Notes under the pieces: model-generated
The model's input: only the letters and a program-made list of their open reading frames with translations
What the model was told of the DNA's origin: nothing
The model's database searches: none
Shown here: piece after piece, positions 1-11,545 of the stretch
Numbering within the stretch: the first letter of the stretch is position 1
How the letters are laid out: every line of letters begins with the position of its first letter
Assembly: GCA_963210315.1 (NCBI GenBank)
Contig: OY723246.1
Span: forward strand, 372,001-436,000
Direction: 5' to 3'
Length of the DNA stretch: 64,000 nucleotides
DNA from: Rhynchopus euleeides
Taxonomy: Eukaryota; Euglenozoa; Diplonemea; Diplonemida; Diplonemidae
Program-made: the position numbers and the translations under genes

Positions 1-910
1 ACATCTGAGGGTTGCAATGCATGTTGCTTGCCAACCACGTCATCCGGTGGGTGTCAGGCGCTATGTAGGTGGCATGAGCCAGGTCTTCGATGTGTTCTGG
101 CTTGTATATGTACCTCCCTGCCTGCGGCACAGGCACTGCCTTTGTCCCCCACACCAGCCACAGAGAGCGTATTGTACTCGGTCCACGGTTGCTGATTCAT
201 TGTGATGCGTTGTATCCTCGAGTGAACGTCACACACTAGTGGCACCACCACCCGCCATCCGAGAGCTGTATTGACTTTGCGCCCTTCCGTTGCATTCACC
301 TCGCCACGCATATTGCACCGTTCAGTACCAGTGCTCTTGGGCCAGGCAAAGTAGACCGCAGCAACTACCAATTCTGGCACAATGGGTACCACGACAGCGC
401 ACTTCGTGTGTTCCCGGAATGTACAGCTCGTGTTGCAACAGTCGTTGTCAACACATCCCGGTTGTGGAGCACTGCTGCACAGGAATCACACGACCATCTG
501 GACTTGTTCCGTACCTACAGGCAGCCTCCCGGTGCATGGTGGCAGGGAGGTACATATACAAGCCAGAACTCATCGAAGACCTGGCTAATGCCACCTACAT
601 AGCGCCTGACACCCACCGGATGACGTGGTTGGCAAGCAACATGCATTGCAACCCTCAGATGTGGTGTGTTGGGGCATTTTCTTTTCCAACCTCCCACACA
701 GTGGCACTGTCCGGTACCAAACGGTGGCACAAAATTTAGGTACCCCAATTCGGGCACCTGAGGTGCCCGGAATGGTGGAAAAGTGGGGTTCGATGGGTTT
801 CCGGACCGATCTGGGGGGGTTTGGAGGGTTTACGGGGGCTTTGGGGCCTCTGCGCCGGTTTTTTGAAAAATCGTGTTTGTCCACGTAAAAGGGTGGCATT
901 TGACCCCCCC
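1..910 (+). mobile_element. Foldback (MITE-like) element, copy 1, cut by the window start
   Basis: This is the right-hand 910 bp of a ~1.15 kb element whose complete copies are at 34,046-35,193, 52,722-53,869 and 62,304-63,450. The right arm (about 547-910) is the reverse complement of the left arm; the first bases here are the inner part of the left arm. The end is a TTTGACCCCCCC terminus followed by TA (911-912), which flanks every copy, so the likely target duplication is TA as in Tc1/mariner-type MITEs. It encodes no transposase. Short ORFs in the centre differ between copies mainly by amino-acid-changing substitutions, so I do not call them genes. Confidence 0.85.
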
Positions 911-1208
911 TACCCCCCCCCCCCCCTTTTCACTACGCACAAACTACGCAATATGGGGTCGTCAGGGGCACCAGACTGGGGTACTTTATTCATGGGTCTG
1001 CCTCTTGATTCCACTACACGCAACTCCTCCAAAATAAACCGCACTCTCTATACACAGCCAGAACCCCATAACCCCAGCACCCGCTCATCGAGGTGTGAAA
1101 ATCGGCGGTGGTGTGAGGGGAAATGGGGGCGGTGGCGGTTTTCAAGGCCCCTTGTTGCTGTGTGCCAATGCCCAACGATGCAGGGGTGCCAACTGAAGCA
1201 ATTTTGAA
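911..1208. other. Spacer without recognisable gene
   Basis: It holds a poly-C tract just after the foldback element and mixed sequence up to the LINE 3' end. No gene or repeat is recognised. Confidence 0.5.
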
Positions 1209-3396
1209 CGATTTGAACGATTTTTGGCCGTGCTCGTCGCGTCCCCCGGTGAGGGGGGACGCTGTTTCGTGTTCTCCTTGCCGCACGGAGGCATTGCCTT
1301 ACGTCGCCTCTTCCTCTTTTCCTTTATGGGCGGGTTAGTCTGGCTCAGAGGGCGGGACCGTGCTGATATGCACAGTGACGACTCTCCCTTTTTTTGTTGT
1401 GCCCGCCTCCTGCCGAGTCGTGGCTGCTGCCTCTCAGACTGGGGGCGGGCGGTCGCCGACGCTGACGCGCCTGGCGGCCCGTGGAAAGTGACGTGGGTCT
1501 GGGGGTGGGGGGGGGGGGGGGGGGTGCTGGGGTGTCAGGCCGAAGCCCTTGACCGCTGTTGATTTTTGCAGGTTTCACGAGATCAGGTAGTCCTTCTCGC
1601 TGTGCTCCGTCACCCCTGCCTCAGCCAGGTAGCGTAGGGCCCCCTTGCAGTTGTGCAGCAGCAGGTTGTGCACGTTTGTGGCTGTGAGGTGGTGTCGGGC
1701 TGACGCTGTCGCGGGACAGCCGAAGAATAGGTGCTTCAGCGAGACCCCAGGCGGGGGGCTGTCCGGCGCAAGCTTCAGGCAGGGTTTGCACGGTGGTTGT
1801 GCGCTGCCCGGGACGTCGTGGTCGTACACCAGGCGGTGGTGGTCGGCCCGGAGGCGGCGGATGGTGGTTTCCCCTAAGCGGGTAAGGCCCTCCATGCGGA
1901 GGTCAGGGCGCTGCAGTCGCGTCTCCCCGATTCCTGACCGATACGCGTACACGCTCTCTGTGCGGGGCAACGTGGTCCCGCTGTATATGTGTCGGCGGAG
2001 GGTGACACGGGCCGACGCGAGGCTGATCGGCTCCATCTGGGGCTTGAACGCACCGATCTGCGCCTGCTTGTCAGCAAGTTCGTTCCCTACCACCCCAACA
2101 TGCGACGGGATGTAGCGGAGGTGGGTGGTGACATCGTATGTTTGGGCGAGCTTGCGCAGCCTCTGCCAGATGTCCCATTCGGTGGACCCCCTCGCTCGCT
2201 GGGGGCCGCTCAGCAGTGCATTCAGTGCGCTCTGCGAGTCGGTGAGGATGGCGACCGTTTCGCCTTGGGTTACCACGGTGCATAGGTGGGCGAGGGATTC
2301 TCTGATGGCCACCAGCTCTGCCTGGTAGCTGATGCAACGGAGTCCTGCCGGCCAGGCGAGCTTTTTCTTGAGGCGGCCCTCCGGCATGCTGTACACCGCT
2401 GCGCCCGCGCCGCCCTGTTGCTGCCGCGATGTGGAGTTGGAGACTGACCCGTCGGTGTAGACATGCCAGGCGCACGTCGGGAGGGCCTGGATGGTCTGCT
2501 CTGCCAGGTCCCGGAGGGTGTCTTTCGGGGTGGCGGCCTTCGGGGCGGTGAGCCCCGGCAGCGTCGCCAGGATGTGCACTCGTGGCAGCACCAGGTTCCA
2601 TTCCCAGGGGGGGATGGGGTGTGCTGCATGCAGGGGGGCCAGCAGGGGGGTGCGCCCGTCGACCTTCGAGGATTTCACCAGACTCCGTGCCTGATGTAGC
2701 CAGCTGCCTCCCGTGTTCCCGGTATTTAGTTGCGCCCGGTATCCTGGGGAGTGGGGCACGCGGCGGAAGCGTTCGTGGTCTGTGCACACCGCAACCTTGA
2801 AGTCGAGGTCGAGGTCTCGTAGGTGTGATTCCCAGAGGAGCTTCGCCGTGCTGGTGTTCTTCATGCAGCCTGTGATAATCAGGGCTGCGGTGCGGTGGAC
2901 ATCTTGCAGGCGTTTGAGGTTCCTCGCGGTCAGGCCAGGGGTGTAAACGCTTGCGGCGTACATCAGGATGGGGTAGACATACGTCAGGTAGGCCTGGCGC
3001 AGCGTGTCTCCACTTGAGCCCCAGTCGGTGCCTGCCAACATACGCAGTATGCTCAGGCGTCGCATACAGGTGGTCACGACGTGGTCGACGTGGTCCGACA
3101 TCGTGTAGCAGGCATCGATGTAAACCCCGAGGTATTTTGCTGTGGAGTCGTGCTGGAGGGGGGTGCCGTCTGGGAGCTCCATGCGCTTGTGCTCGCCCAG
3201 TGCTTCAGGCGTCGTTCCCATCAGCGTGTAGCAGCACTTGCTGGGGGAGAGCTGCAGCCCGTGGAGTGGGACTTCGGCGGCGAGTGCTGATATGACGCCC
3301 TGTGCGGTGCTTAGGGCGTCGGTGTAGGTGTCCCCGACGACGAGTACTGCAATGTCATCTGCGAACACCGCAGGGTGGACGTCCGGGGAGGCGGTG
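1209..3396 (-). mobile_element. LINE (non-LTR retrotransposon), copy 1, 5'-truncated
   Basis: The element runs on the minus strand. Its 3' end is at about 1,209, marked by repeated GAACGATTT units as read on the plus strand, a short-repeat tail rather than poly(A). The 3' UTR occupies about 1,209-1,574 and has a long poly-G tract. From 1,575 to 3,396 it matches copy 2 (21,727-23,548) almost base for base, then stops abruptly inside the reverse transcriptase. 5' truncation is the usual result of incomplete target-primed reverse transcription. The near identity to copy 2 indicates recent activity; the visible differences are the poly-G length and the number of terminal repeats. Confidence 0.92.
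1575..3396 (-). pseudogene. LINE ORF2 fragment: RT palm/thumb, RNase H and C-terminal zinc knuckle
   Basis: The reading frame is open but begins mid-domain; an apparent start further upstream lies in flanking DNA. In order it keeps the RT catalytic box (AVFADD), the KYLGVYID motif, an RNase H domain (WHVYTDGS, YQAELVAI, LTDSQSAL and SHVGVVGNELAD, giving the D-E-D-D pattern) and a terminal Cys/His cluster (CKPC...H....C). The endonuclease and N-terminal half of RT are missing, so it cannot retrotranspose by itself. It reads the same as copy 2 over this span. Confidence 0.9.
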
Positions 3397-4794
3397 ATGT
3401 GGAGGGCATACCCGGGTCCCAACCGAGAAAAAATTCTCACAAAAAAACCCGCCAACGCATTTTACATTGACAGCGACACGACACAGGCGCGTGTACAATG
3501 CGAACTTTGAACAAAAATGTACACAAACTGACTACTTGTCGAAGAAGGATGGTTGGAAGATCACGGGGTGGTGTGGGCGCAGCGGAGTATGCGGGCGGCC
3601 GCTGTACCCACGGACAAGTGTTCGGCTGCTCCGCCACAGCATCGGTCTGCTGCCACCTGACCGCAGCAAACGTGCACAGCAGGCCGGCAGATGCGTCAGT
3701 CCCCTCGACTAGTCCAGGTACGCGTATGCCGTACGCACTTTCTGAAAAACTCGCTGCACATAGTGGGTGGCTGAGCCCCGGATTTTGCTCTTGCCTTCAC
3801 AGATGGTCCCTTGCCGCACACTGGCGAGTTACACACAAACACATGCAAGCATACTGCAAAGGCTTAGCCATGTAAGTCATGGCCGTCTCCTGTGTTACAC
3901 AGAGTCCCGAACGCACGCGCCGTACGCGTACGCACGCCACCACTGGACAAGTCGGGCCCCCAACCCTGCCACTCTGCCACATCTCCCACCCACCTCCACA
4001 GTTTACAGTCGTGAAGCTTCCGGGAAGGGCCTGTTCCCAAAGGGGAAGCTTGACATCAAACTCGCCGGGCCACACTTCAAGAAACCCGAGACCATCCTGA
4101 AGAGCAGGACGAAGGGGAAGGGCTCCACCACACCGCGCCGCACGGGGTCGTCACCGAATCGGCCCACTCGTCGGGTCGCCAAGTCGATTTTCAATTCGAT
4201 GCCGAAAGGCAGATATGCACTCCAGGATTCGGTAGTCGGGAGCCCCGACAAGTCGGTCTAGTCGGCGGCGACGAGTCGCCGATCACTGCGTCGTGAAAGG
4301 AATAGTTGTGGAGGGGAAGCTCAAGCCTTCGAGGCAGAGGTAGCCGTCACTTCTTGGCGGGAGAATGACTCGCCAGGTACGTTTTTCCGTTTAGCAATGG
4401 CAAGCCCGTGTGCAGTGCTTAGAATACACACCGAGATGAAAGTTGGCAGCGTCCGGAGGGACTGACAGCATTGCCAAGAGGGGCCTGATGTGAGACTGAG
4501 GGAAACAGGGGGCACGGAACCTGGGCCCCGAACGAGTAGAATCCAACTGTGGACCGAGTCGTCAGAATGCATCCAAAGAGCCGGCGACGAATGATCCCCA
4601 CCTGGGGCCGGGAGTACAGGCGCGTGTAAGCTCGCCCTTGTGTCAGCAGAAGAGCACTTGTGTTGTGCGCCAACTCGGGGAAAACAAAAACAACACTCCG
4701 CGGCCTGTGGAGGTTGCAGTTGATATCCAAAACCTGCCTAGTAGGCTGATCTTCTTGACATTGGCAGGATACAAATCACGCTGACTGCAACAAC
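3397..4794. other. Gene-poor stretch
   Basis: I see no supported gene. Several overlapping ORFs of 80-165 codons exist in conflicting frames with arginine/serine/proline-rich composition typical of chance ORFs in GC-rich DNA. No inverted repeats of note. Confidence 0.4.
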
Positions 4795-5060
4795 AGGTGA
4801 CAAATGTTCCAAATCCGTTGGGGGACTTTGCTTAGAAGAGCGGAAAAGTGAGTCGCCTCGCACGGGATGGGGGCAGACTGACACATAACAACAGAGTCAA
4901 CAGAGACAGGGAGCAAATGAGACAACTCCGTGGTGTGGATATGACGAGCAAAGTGTGACACGCCCACAGCGATGTTACAAATCTGTCGTGGACTTGTAAC
5001 AAATGTGACAAATAGCGCAAATGTTACAAATGTTACAAATCCGTCGTGGACTTGTAACAT
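4795..5060 (-). repeat. Inverted-orientation remnants of the 58-bp tandem repeat
   Basis: The motif TACAAATCCGTCGTGGACTT with TTACAAATG runs appears around 4,975-5,060, with a weaker hit near 4,797-4,825. It is the reverse complement of the tandem array at 6,233-6,590. The two together could be the arms of a ~1.8 kb foldback structure. Confidence 0.6.
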
Positions 5061-6232
5061 TTGGGTTCGTTCATAAACACCCCCCCCCCCCAGATTGGGC
5101 CTTTTAGCCATTTTTGGGCGAAAATTGGGAAAAATCGCATTCACCACCCTCGCAACCACCCTCGAGGTGGGAAAACAGGTTCGGGGGCACTTGGGAGGTC
5201 TTTTTCCGGCCATTTTTGTGCAAAAGACCCATAATCATGAGGGGAATGTATCATTTTTCCACGCTCCATTAGGCCGTCTCTGCGACTCTCCTGCCTTCTG
5301 GTATTTACCCGGACCAGAGCACATGTCATCCACGAGGGAACCAGGGACTCCTTTGATAGGGGCTTCGTTCGTTGCGCCTCCATTGACGTCGATACAGTTG
5401 CCAGAGTTGCGCCAGAGTGTCAGACCCCTAACAAAAGTCAGAATGAACCATCAGAGTGGAGCAAATCCTGCAGTTCCTCCCGACGTGTGGTGGTCCTACT
5501 GGCTGCGGCAGATGTTTTCACTCCGTCTGGGGGCTGCCCTCCCGAGTGCAGTAGCCACCAGTCGGATGGCCTTGTGTGACACATGTAATTGGTCGTCGAG
5601 CTGTGCAGATGATACCCGTCTTTCACCACACTCGTCCGCCACCGTCTGGTTATACCAGACAGTGTCCTTCCAAAGCTGCAATGAGCCCAGGTAGATGCCT
5701 GATTTGCGGGACCCTCATTTGTGCATCCGAATCAGCACACCGTCGAACACTGGTTCGTATCGATGTTGTCCTCTGTGAATCGTAGTGGGTCGACCGCCGG
5801 GGCTCACGCTTGCCTCGAGAACACCCTGTACCTACGGGCATGTTACACTCTTCTGACTATCCGTCATCCCGGAACCCGTGGACGATGTGGCGTTTGCTCT
5901 CCAGGTTGAAGTCCTGTCATCTGCTGAATGATGCTCGGTGCCAGCATACCGAGACACTGACTACGACCACTCCGCGAGCAAGCTGATCCCTCATCTGTTT
6001 CGTCGAACGAAGACTTACGCCGATTTCGGCAGCTCTTTTGTGATCCGGTACCAGGCTCGCGAGAAGGTATTTTTCCCCATTTCTCGTGCCAATGAGAGAG
6101 CAAAATGGACTCCTGGGTCCCCCGTGGCCCACCCGGACCCCCCGAAGTGCAGGTGGGGGGCAGACGAGGGTGGTGAATGCGAGTATTCTGGGGCCATCCA
6201 GGGGGTCGCCGGTCGGCAAAAATAAAATTTCA
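5061..6232. other. Unassigned DNA between inverted 58-bp repeat arms
   Basis: No protein family is recognised in any frame; the longest ORF (199 codons, plus strand from 5,095) has no motif. The stretch could be the interior of the foldback structure bounded by the repeats on both sides. Confidence 0.4.
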
Positions 6233-6590
6233 AGTCCACGACGGATTTGTAACATTTGTAACATTTGCGGCATTTGTAACATTTGTTACAAGTCCACGAC
6301 GGATTTGTAACATTTGTAACATTTGCGGCATTTGTAACAAATGTTACAAGTCCACTACGGATTTGTAACATTTGTAACATTTGCGGCATTTGTAACAAAT
6401 GTTACAAGTCCACGACGGATTTGTAACATTTGTAACATTTGCGCTATTTGTAACATTTGTTACAAGTCCACGACGGATTTGTAACATTTGTAACATTTGC
6501 GGCATTTGTAACATTTGTTACAAGTCCACGGCGGATTTGTAACATTTGTAACATTTGCGCTATTTGTAACGTTTGTTACAAGGCCACAAC
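6233..6590 (+). repeat. 58-bp minisatellite, six units
   Basis: Units begin with AGTCCACGACGGATTTGTAA at 6,233, 6,291, 6,349, 6,407, 6,465 and 6,523, and a degenerate unit starts at 6,581. Each unit contains TTTGTAAC repeats and an AACA..TGTT mini-palindrome, and units differ at one or a few bases. There are no unique spacers, so it is not CRISPR. Confidence 0.9.
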
Positions 6591-7299
6591 GGGTAAAATA
6601 GGTGAAAAAAGTGAAAAACCGTTTTTTGACCCAAAAAATGGCATTTCCTGGGGTGCGACCAATTGCGACCAGACCCAAATATGCCCAAAAAACATATTTT
6701 TGGTGGGCTGGGTCTCGCATTCACCTTGTGTAATTCTAAATAATTTTTGTCTCACCAAAACCCCTAACGTTGGCACCCCTACAACGATGAGACACCCGTT
6801 TGTCTTCGGGTTGTTGGCGCGCCGCCACGTCCGGCACACCCCACTCACACACCCTAGCAGGGAGAGAGTGGCAGGGGCAGCTTTCGCTCAGAAATGCAGA
6901 GAAGTGAGGAAGGTGAATCGCCTCACAAAACTGGCTGCAACGTGACACAGTTTGGCACACAGTGGCACAGAGCGAAGTCCCCCAGGGGCAGCTTTCGGTG
7001 GAGAATGCAGAATAAAGGGGTGATCTCACCGCACACACACGTGAATCTTTTTATATTAGTGGTGACACACACCAAGCTCTTGCTTTTGATGTGATCTCCA
7101 CTGTCACCTCACACACACACATAATGATGTTGGGGTGTCTGTTTTCCGCGTGGCTTTTTGTGCTCAGCACATCAACAACAACTTCAGAGTGGCATGGCCC
7201 TCTGGTGGGACGGGTTGCACACTCCGACAAGCCGGGCGAAGCTGATGGCTGAGGGGGCGGGGGGGGGGGGGGGGGGAGTCCGGAAAAGAAGGGTGTGGG
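6591..7299. other. Spacer with short direct repeats and a poly-G tract
   Basis: GGGGCAGCTTTCG is repeated at about 6,874 and 6,985. The TTCGCTC and CACAGAGCGAAG words also occur at the ends of the 9-kb transposon, so this may be an old remnant of that family. A G-run lies at about 7,257-7,276. No gene is recognised. Confidence 0.4.
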
Positions 7300-7990
7300 C
7301 ACGGTGGGATCTTGTAAATTTTACATGTATAACTACAAGTATATACATGTATTATACATGTATAATACTTGCATGTCAACTATTATACATGTATAATACA
7401 TGTATATGCCTGAAATATACATGTAAAATACATGTATATCAAGTAAAAATACAAGTATAATACTTGCATGTCAACTATTATACTTGTATTTTTACTTGAT
7501 ATACATGTATTTTACATGTATATTTCAGGCATTTACATGTATTTTACATGTATAATACTTGTCATGCAAGTATTATACATGTAAAATACTTGCATGACAA
7601 GTAAAATACATGTATAATACTTGCATGACAAGTAAAATACTTGCATGCAAGTAAAATACATGTATTTTACTTGCATGCAAGTATTTTACTTGTCATGCAA
7701 GTATTTTACATGTATAATACTTGCATGACAAGTATTATACATGTAAAATACATGTAAATGCCTGAAATATACATGTAAAATACATGTATATCAAGTAAAA
7801 ATACAAGTATAATACTTGCATGTCAACTATTATACTTGTATTTTTACTTGATATACATGTATTTTACATGTATATTTCAGGCATATACATGTATTATACA
7901 TGTATAATAGTTGACATGCAAGTATTATACATGTATAATACATGTATATACTTGTAGTTATACATGTAAAATTTACAAGATCCCACCGTG
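7300..7990. mobile_element. AT-rich foldback element, intact copy (reference empty site)
   Basis: The element starts CACGGTGGGATCTTGTAAAT and ends with the exact reverse complement. GGG lies directly outside both ends, a possible 3-bp target duplication. The whole interior is built from TACATGTA, ACTTGCATGCAAGT and TTACTTGATATAC words in both orientations, so the element can fold on itself many times over. It encodes nothing. Other copies at 43,453-52,691 and 53,895-60,050 are interrupted by other transposons, and this uninterrupted copy supplies the pre-insertion sequence used to define their target duplications. Confidence 0.9.
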
Positions 7991-10077
7991 GGGCGGTTGG
8001 GGGGGGGCGGGGGGGGAATACCGTGTAGGAGTGTTTTCTTTGTGGGTTCAACAAAACAAATCAGCGAACGGAACGGAGTGGATGTAAAAACGGAGCCAGG
8101 GGAAACAGCGCCTTTTTTTTCCCCCCTTTGAAAAATGAGCCGCAGCATGCTGCCCCGATGGGGGAGGGCGGGACCAGGGGGTCGTTTTTTTGTTAGAGAG
8201 AGGATATCGTGCCTGCGTCGCGTCCTGTCAGTCAGGAGCTGCTGGTGGGGCTCGCGCAGCAGGACAAGTGGATCGGGAGGCACAGCCTGAGCACTGGGGC
8301 ATTGCGCCTCGCTATGGAGGAGAAATGCCTGAGGTGCATCGCGCTATGACTCTCGCGCATTTTGCATTCCACTGCTGACTGCGCTGCTGCCATGCCAGAG
8401 CAGCAGTAACCTCCTAACCCAGGGCCCAACAGGCAACTACGCATCAGTGGCTCAGCAGGTGGGGGCGGGGGGCTCCCGGAAGGCTTTCTTATTGAAAGGT
8501 CCGAAGAAATAGGATAGGTGATATTGGCTTTGTTTCGCCAAAAAAACCCCTTGGCAAAAAAACAATACGGCAGAAAACAAAACAACAAGACACCCACACA
8601 GCCTTGCTGCGGAGGTTGGCGAACCGCCCACTCCCACCCCCCCCCCCCCCACCCCCCCGCACCCCCCTCCCAACGATGGGTTCGTTTCAGTCTACTATGC
8701 ATGTTTTCGTTTTATGTTCTGGGGGAGGGAGCGAGGGGGGGGGGGGATACTGGAACCGGCCTCCGCAATGTGTTAGTGCAACCGGAAAATCAGTTTTTTT
8801 TGTGGTGTCGACAATCACATACACCGCGAGAGCTAGGCTACTGCACAGGGTATGATTTGTCTCATTGAATCATTTTTTTGGGGGGACAATCGTCTTTTTT
8901 GCGCGGAGGCGGTGGGTCTCCAGCAAATCACACAGGGGTGGTGGAGAGAGAGGGGAGTGAGGGGGGAGGGGGAAAGGCGGTTGCAATCCCGCCTGCCGGA
9001 CGGGCAGGCGACGCAATCACAATAACACAAAGAGTGCTGCTTGATCAACCACGAAGGGGGCACGGAAGGGGTCACGCAAAGGGAAAAGGGGGAAAATGGA
9101 GAGGACGGGGGTTTTACGGCAACCACGGAAGGGCGTAAGATAATTCGGCCGGGGAGGTGGTGCAGAGAGGGGAGTGGGGGTGTGGGAGGGCAAATACCTG
9201 TTGAACAGATTTTCAATTTTTTTGTGACAACGTGTTGAATCCACGCGGGTCAATTTTAGTTTTATTGTGTAGCCTCATGCAATGAAGGAGGAAATGGAAC
9301 ACGGAGAAAGCAGGTCATTCGAGTTTACGGCACGCGTAGTGCCGTAATTGCAGAGCCACATCTCACCTCATCACAGGTCGAGGTGTGTGCGTTTCACCAC
9401 AACCTCTCCCCTCCCCATTCCCCCGTGTTGAGTGACATGTGTCGATAGTGTTCCATTTTTGGAAGGTATTGCAGCTCCAGCCCCCGCACACCCCCACCCC
9501 CCACCCCGTTTCCCACGTCGGGCTCTGGACTCTGCGGTGATTTTTGTATTAGACTTTTCCACTGCGGCAGCGCCGAGGGAAACCCAAAAAAACCCCCAGA
9601 AGGGAGGTGTTAGTGGCCCTTGGAAACCAACAAAATCATCAACAGAGCCCGTTGGCCCTCTCTCTCTCTCTCTCCCTCCGACACCCAGCTCCAAACATAC
9701 ACTTCGCTCCGTTGATGCACCGACACCCCTACCACTCACAGCCATCCGTGGAAAATTTAAGTCCATTCGTGTGGAACGCAAACAGAAACGCACATACCGC
9801 GCCCAGCCTGTTTTGAAACCCATTTGAACTGAATGATCCCAAAACCCAAACATCTGCCCTGGAAACGTCCTACGATTCGATTTCAATCATTTGTTCGACA
9901 ATACACCCCCCCACCCCTCCCCTTTCTCCCACCTCATCAGTTCGTTCCCCTCTAAGAAAAACAGTTGCTAATGCATGTATGAATACACAGGTGAAACCAT
10001 AACGGCGGTACATTCGAGCCAAGCCGAAGGTGACACCTTACACCTCACACCTCTCCAACATCAAGAAAACCTCCGTA
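7991..10077. other. Gene-poor stretch with homopolymer and CT tracts
   Basis: Poly-G or poly-C runs occur near 8,000, 8,638-8,658, 8,740 and 9,900, and a (CT)n microsatellite at about 9,657-9,675. No coding sequence is recognised. The last part is probably the 3' UTR and downstream region of the kinase gene, which ends at 10,078. Confidence 0.45.
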
Positions 10078-11545
10078 TCAGCTCGCAACCTTCGCACTCA
10101 TCACAGCGTGGAACGCCGCGACTATCTCGTGGATGACACGTAGCATGTCGGGGAGCGACTGCGGGTCGTAAGAAGGCTCAGCGTATGTCCCCTTCTGCTC
10201 GTCATCCAGGTCCACCTCGTCACCCCCTTTGACATCCTTTGCAAAGGCCTCGAGCACCTCCTCGGGAGTGGGGCGGTCTGCCGGGTCGCGCGCCAGCATC
10301 GACAGCAGGAGTTCGACATCCCGCTTTGCGCACATCTTCAGAGAGCTGCGGAGGAATTCGTCTGCCTTCTTTTTACTCATCTTCTTGAAGGCCACTGTAT
10401 CCTCATGCGTGTCGAAGAGGCTCTGGTGCATGCGCAGTTCGGCCAGCAGGCAGCCAGCCGCGAAGATGTCGAAGGGCTGCGTGTAACACGTCTCGTCGTC
10501 CACCACCTCCGGTCCCCGGTAGCCCTCCGTCGCAACCTGGGAGATGGGTGTCATGGGGCGGACCTGATGCTCTTTGTCTGCGGCACGCACGCTGCCCAGG
10601 TCGATCAGGGCAAGGTCTTTCATGTCGGCTGAGACGACGACATTCTCCGGCTTCAGGTCGCGGTGGAGGCCGCCCCGCCAGTGGAGGTCCTGCAGCGACT
10701 TGGCGAGCATGTATCCGACCCGCCGCCAGTCGGCGACGCGGAGTGTCTTGCGACGCTCGACAAAGGCGTCGAGGCTGGTGTCGTATTTCCGCAGGACCAT
10801 GTAGAGGAAGGCCTGTGTGGTGTCCGACGTGGCCTGGTGCATCCAGCAGTCCAGGATAGGGCACACCCCGTGCGACCCAGCGCAGGCGAAGAAGGCGAGG
10901 TTGTGGAGCTCGCGCAGGGCGGACTCGGCGTCGACCACGTTGCGGCAGTGGATGCGCTTCACGGCGACTTCCTCCTCGCCGCGCTGCGCCGTGCAGACGA
11001 CGCCGAACGACCCTTTCGCAAGGTACTCAAATTCGGTGTACTGTGGGGTGGGGGTGGGGGTGGTGGTTCCTACGGAGAGCAGACCAGCACCTTTCTCTTC
11101 TCGTGTTCTTTCCCCGGTGGAGTGCAGTCAGCAAAACAAAGGCTGGCTCTTTTCTTCCGTGTGGTGAGTGAAAGCAGCGGGGAGATACACACACAAAACC
11201 CCCCTCCCCCTCCTCGATAGGGGGTGGCAACGCCGACACCGACACCACGTAGCAGCAGTGGCGTACCTGGGGGGGTGCGTGGAAGATGTAACCTTCTTCA
11301 GTATCGCAGCTGCGCTCGTGCATGACGGAGTGCTGGCGGAAGGAATGCGAACGGGTCGGGGTTGCTGTCGGGGAGGCGGAGTGGTCGCACGACAGCAGGG
11401 ACACGGCGGGGGACCCGCTGCTGCCGCTTCCTTTGCGCTGCCGCTTTGTCGCCTGCACGAACTGCTGCAGCCGGTCACTCGCAAGCAGCACCCCATCTTC
11501 TGCATACGCCGTCACAATGTCCTCAGACTTCCGCTTGCCTTTCAT
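10078..11545 (-). CDS. Protein kinase, two exons, 413 residues
   Basis: A predicted Ser/Thr-type protein kinase. Exon 1 is 11,545-11,267 (ATG at 11,545, 93 codons) and exon 2 is 11,040-10,078. The 226-bp intron (11,266-11,041) has a CAG|GTACGC donor and a pyrimidine-rich ...CACAG acceptor, and the join is phase 0. Without exon splicing the glycine loop has no start. Visible motifs are the nucleotide loop AKGSFGVV (about residues 101-108), VAVK with Lys121, catalytic loop HRDLKPEN (Asp221), DLG in place of DFG (Asp240) and a GYRGPE activation-segment end. The N-terminal ~93 residues are basic and Ser-rich with no domain. All catalytic residues appear present, so it is probably active. The kinase family is not resolved. 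Substrate is unknown. The next gene upstream is on the same strand 0.7 kb away. Confidence 0.85.
11041..11266 (-). other. Spliceosomal intron in the kinase gene
   Basis: GT at 11,266-11,265 and AG at 11,042-11,041, with a C-rich tract just before the acceptor. The flanking codons join in phase 0 and restore the kinase glycine-rich loop downstream. This is the only intron I can support in the window. Confidence 0.85.

Noticed and set aside
54..739. 112- and 149-codon ORFs in the foldback element (also in copies 2-4)
   Set aside because: Overlapping on opposite strands, partly within the inverted arms, and the differences between copies are mostly amino-acid-changing; no sign of coding constraint.
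3767..4261. 164-codon plus ORF with basic C-terminal part
   Set aside because: Overlaps other frames of similar size, no start context or motif, composition typical of chance ORFs.
6233..6590. Possible CRISPR array
   Set aside because: Units are contiguous 58-bp repeats without unique spacers, in a eukaryotic context with no cas genes.
7300..7990. AT-rich element as a structural RNA gene or replication origin
   Set aside because: Exact inverted ends, several copies and nested insertions show that it is a mobile element; nothing supports an RNA gene.
10078..10962. Kinase as a 294-codon single-exon gene starting at MKRIHC
   Set aside because: That start is a GTG codon after the glycine loop; splicing from 11,267 to 11,040 restores the loop and the VAVK lysine in phase 0.
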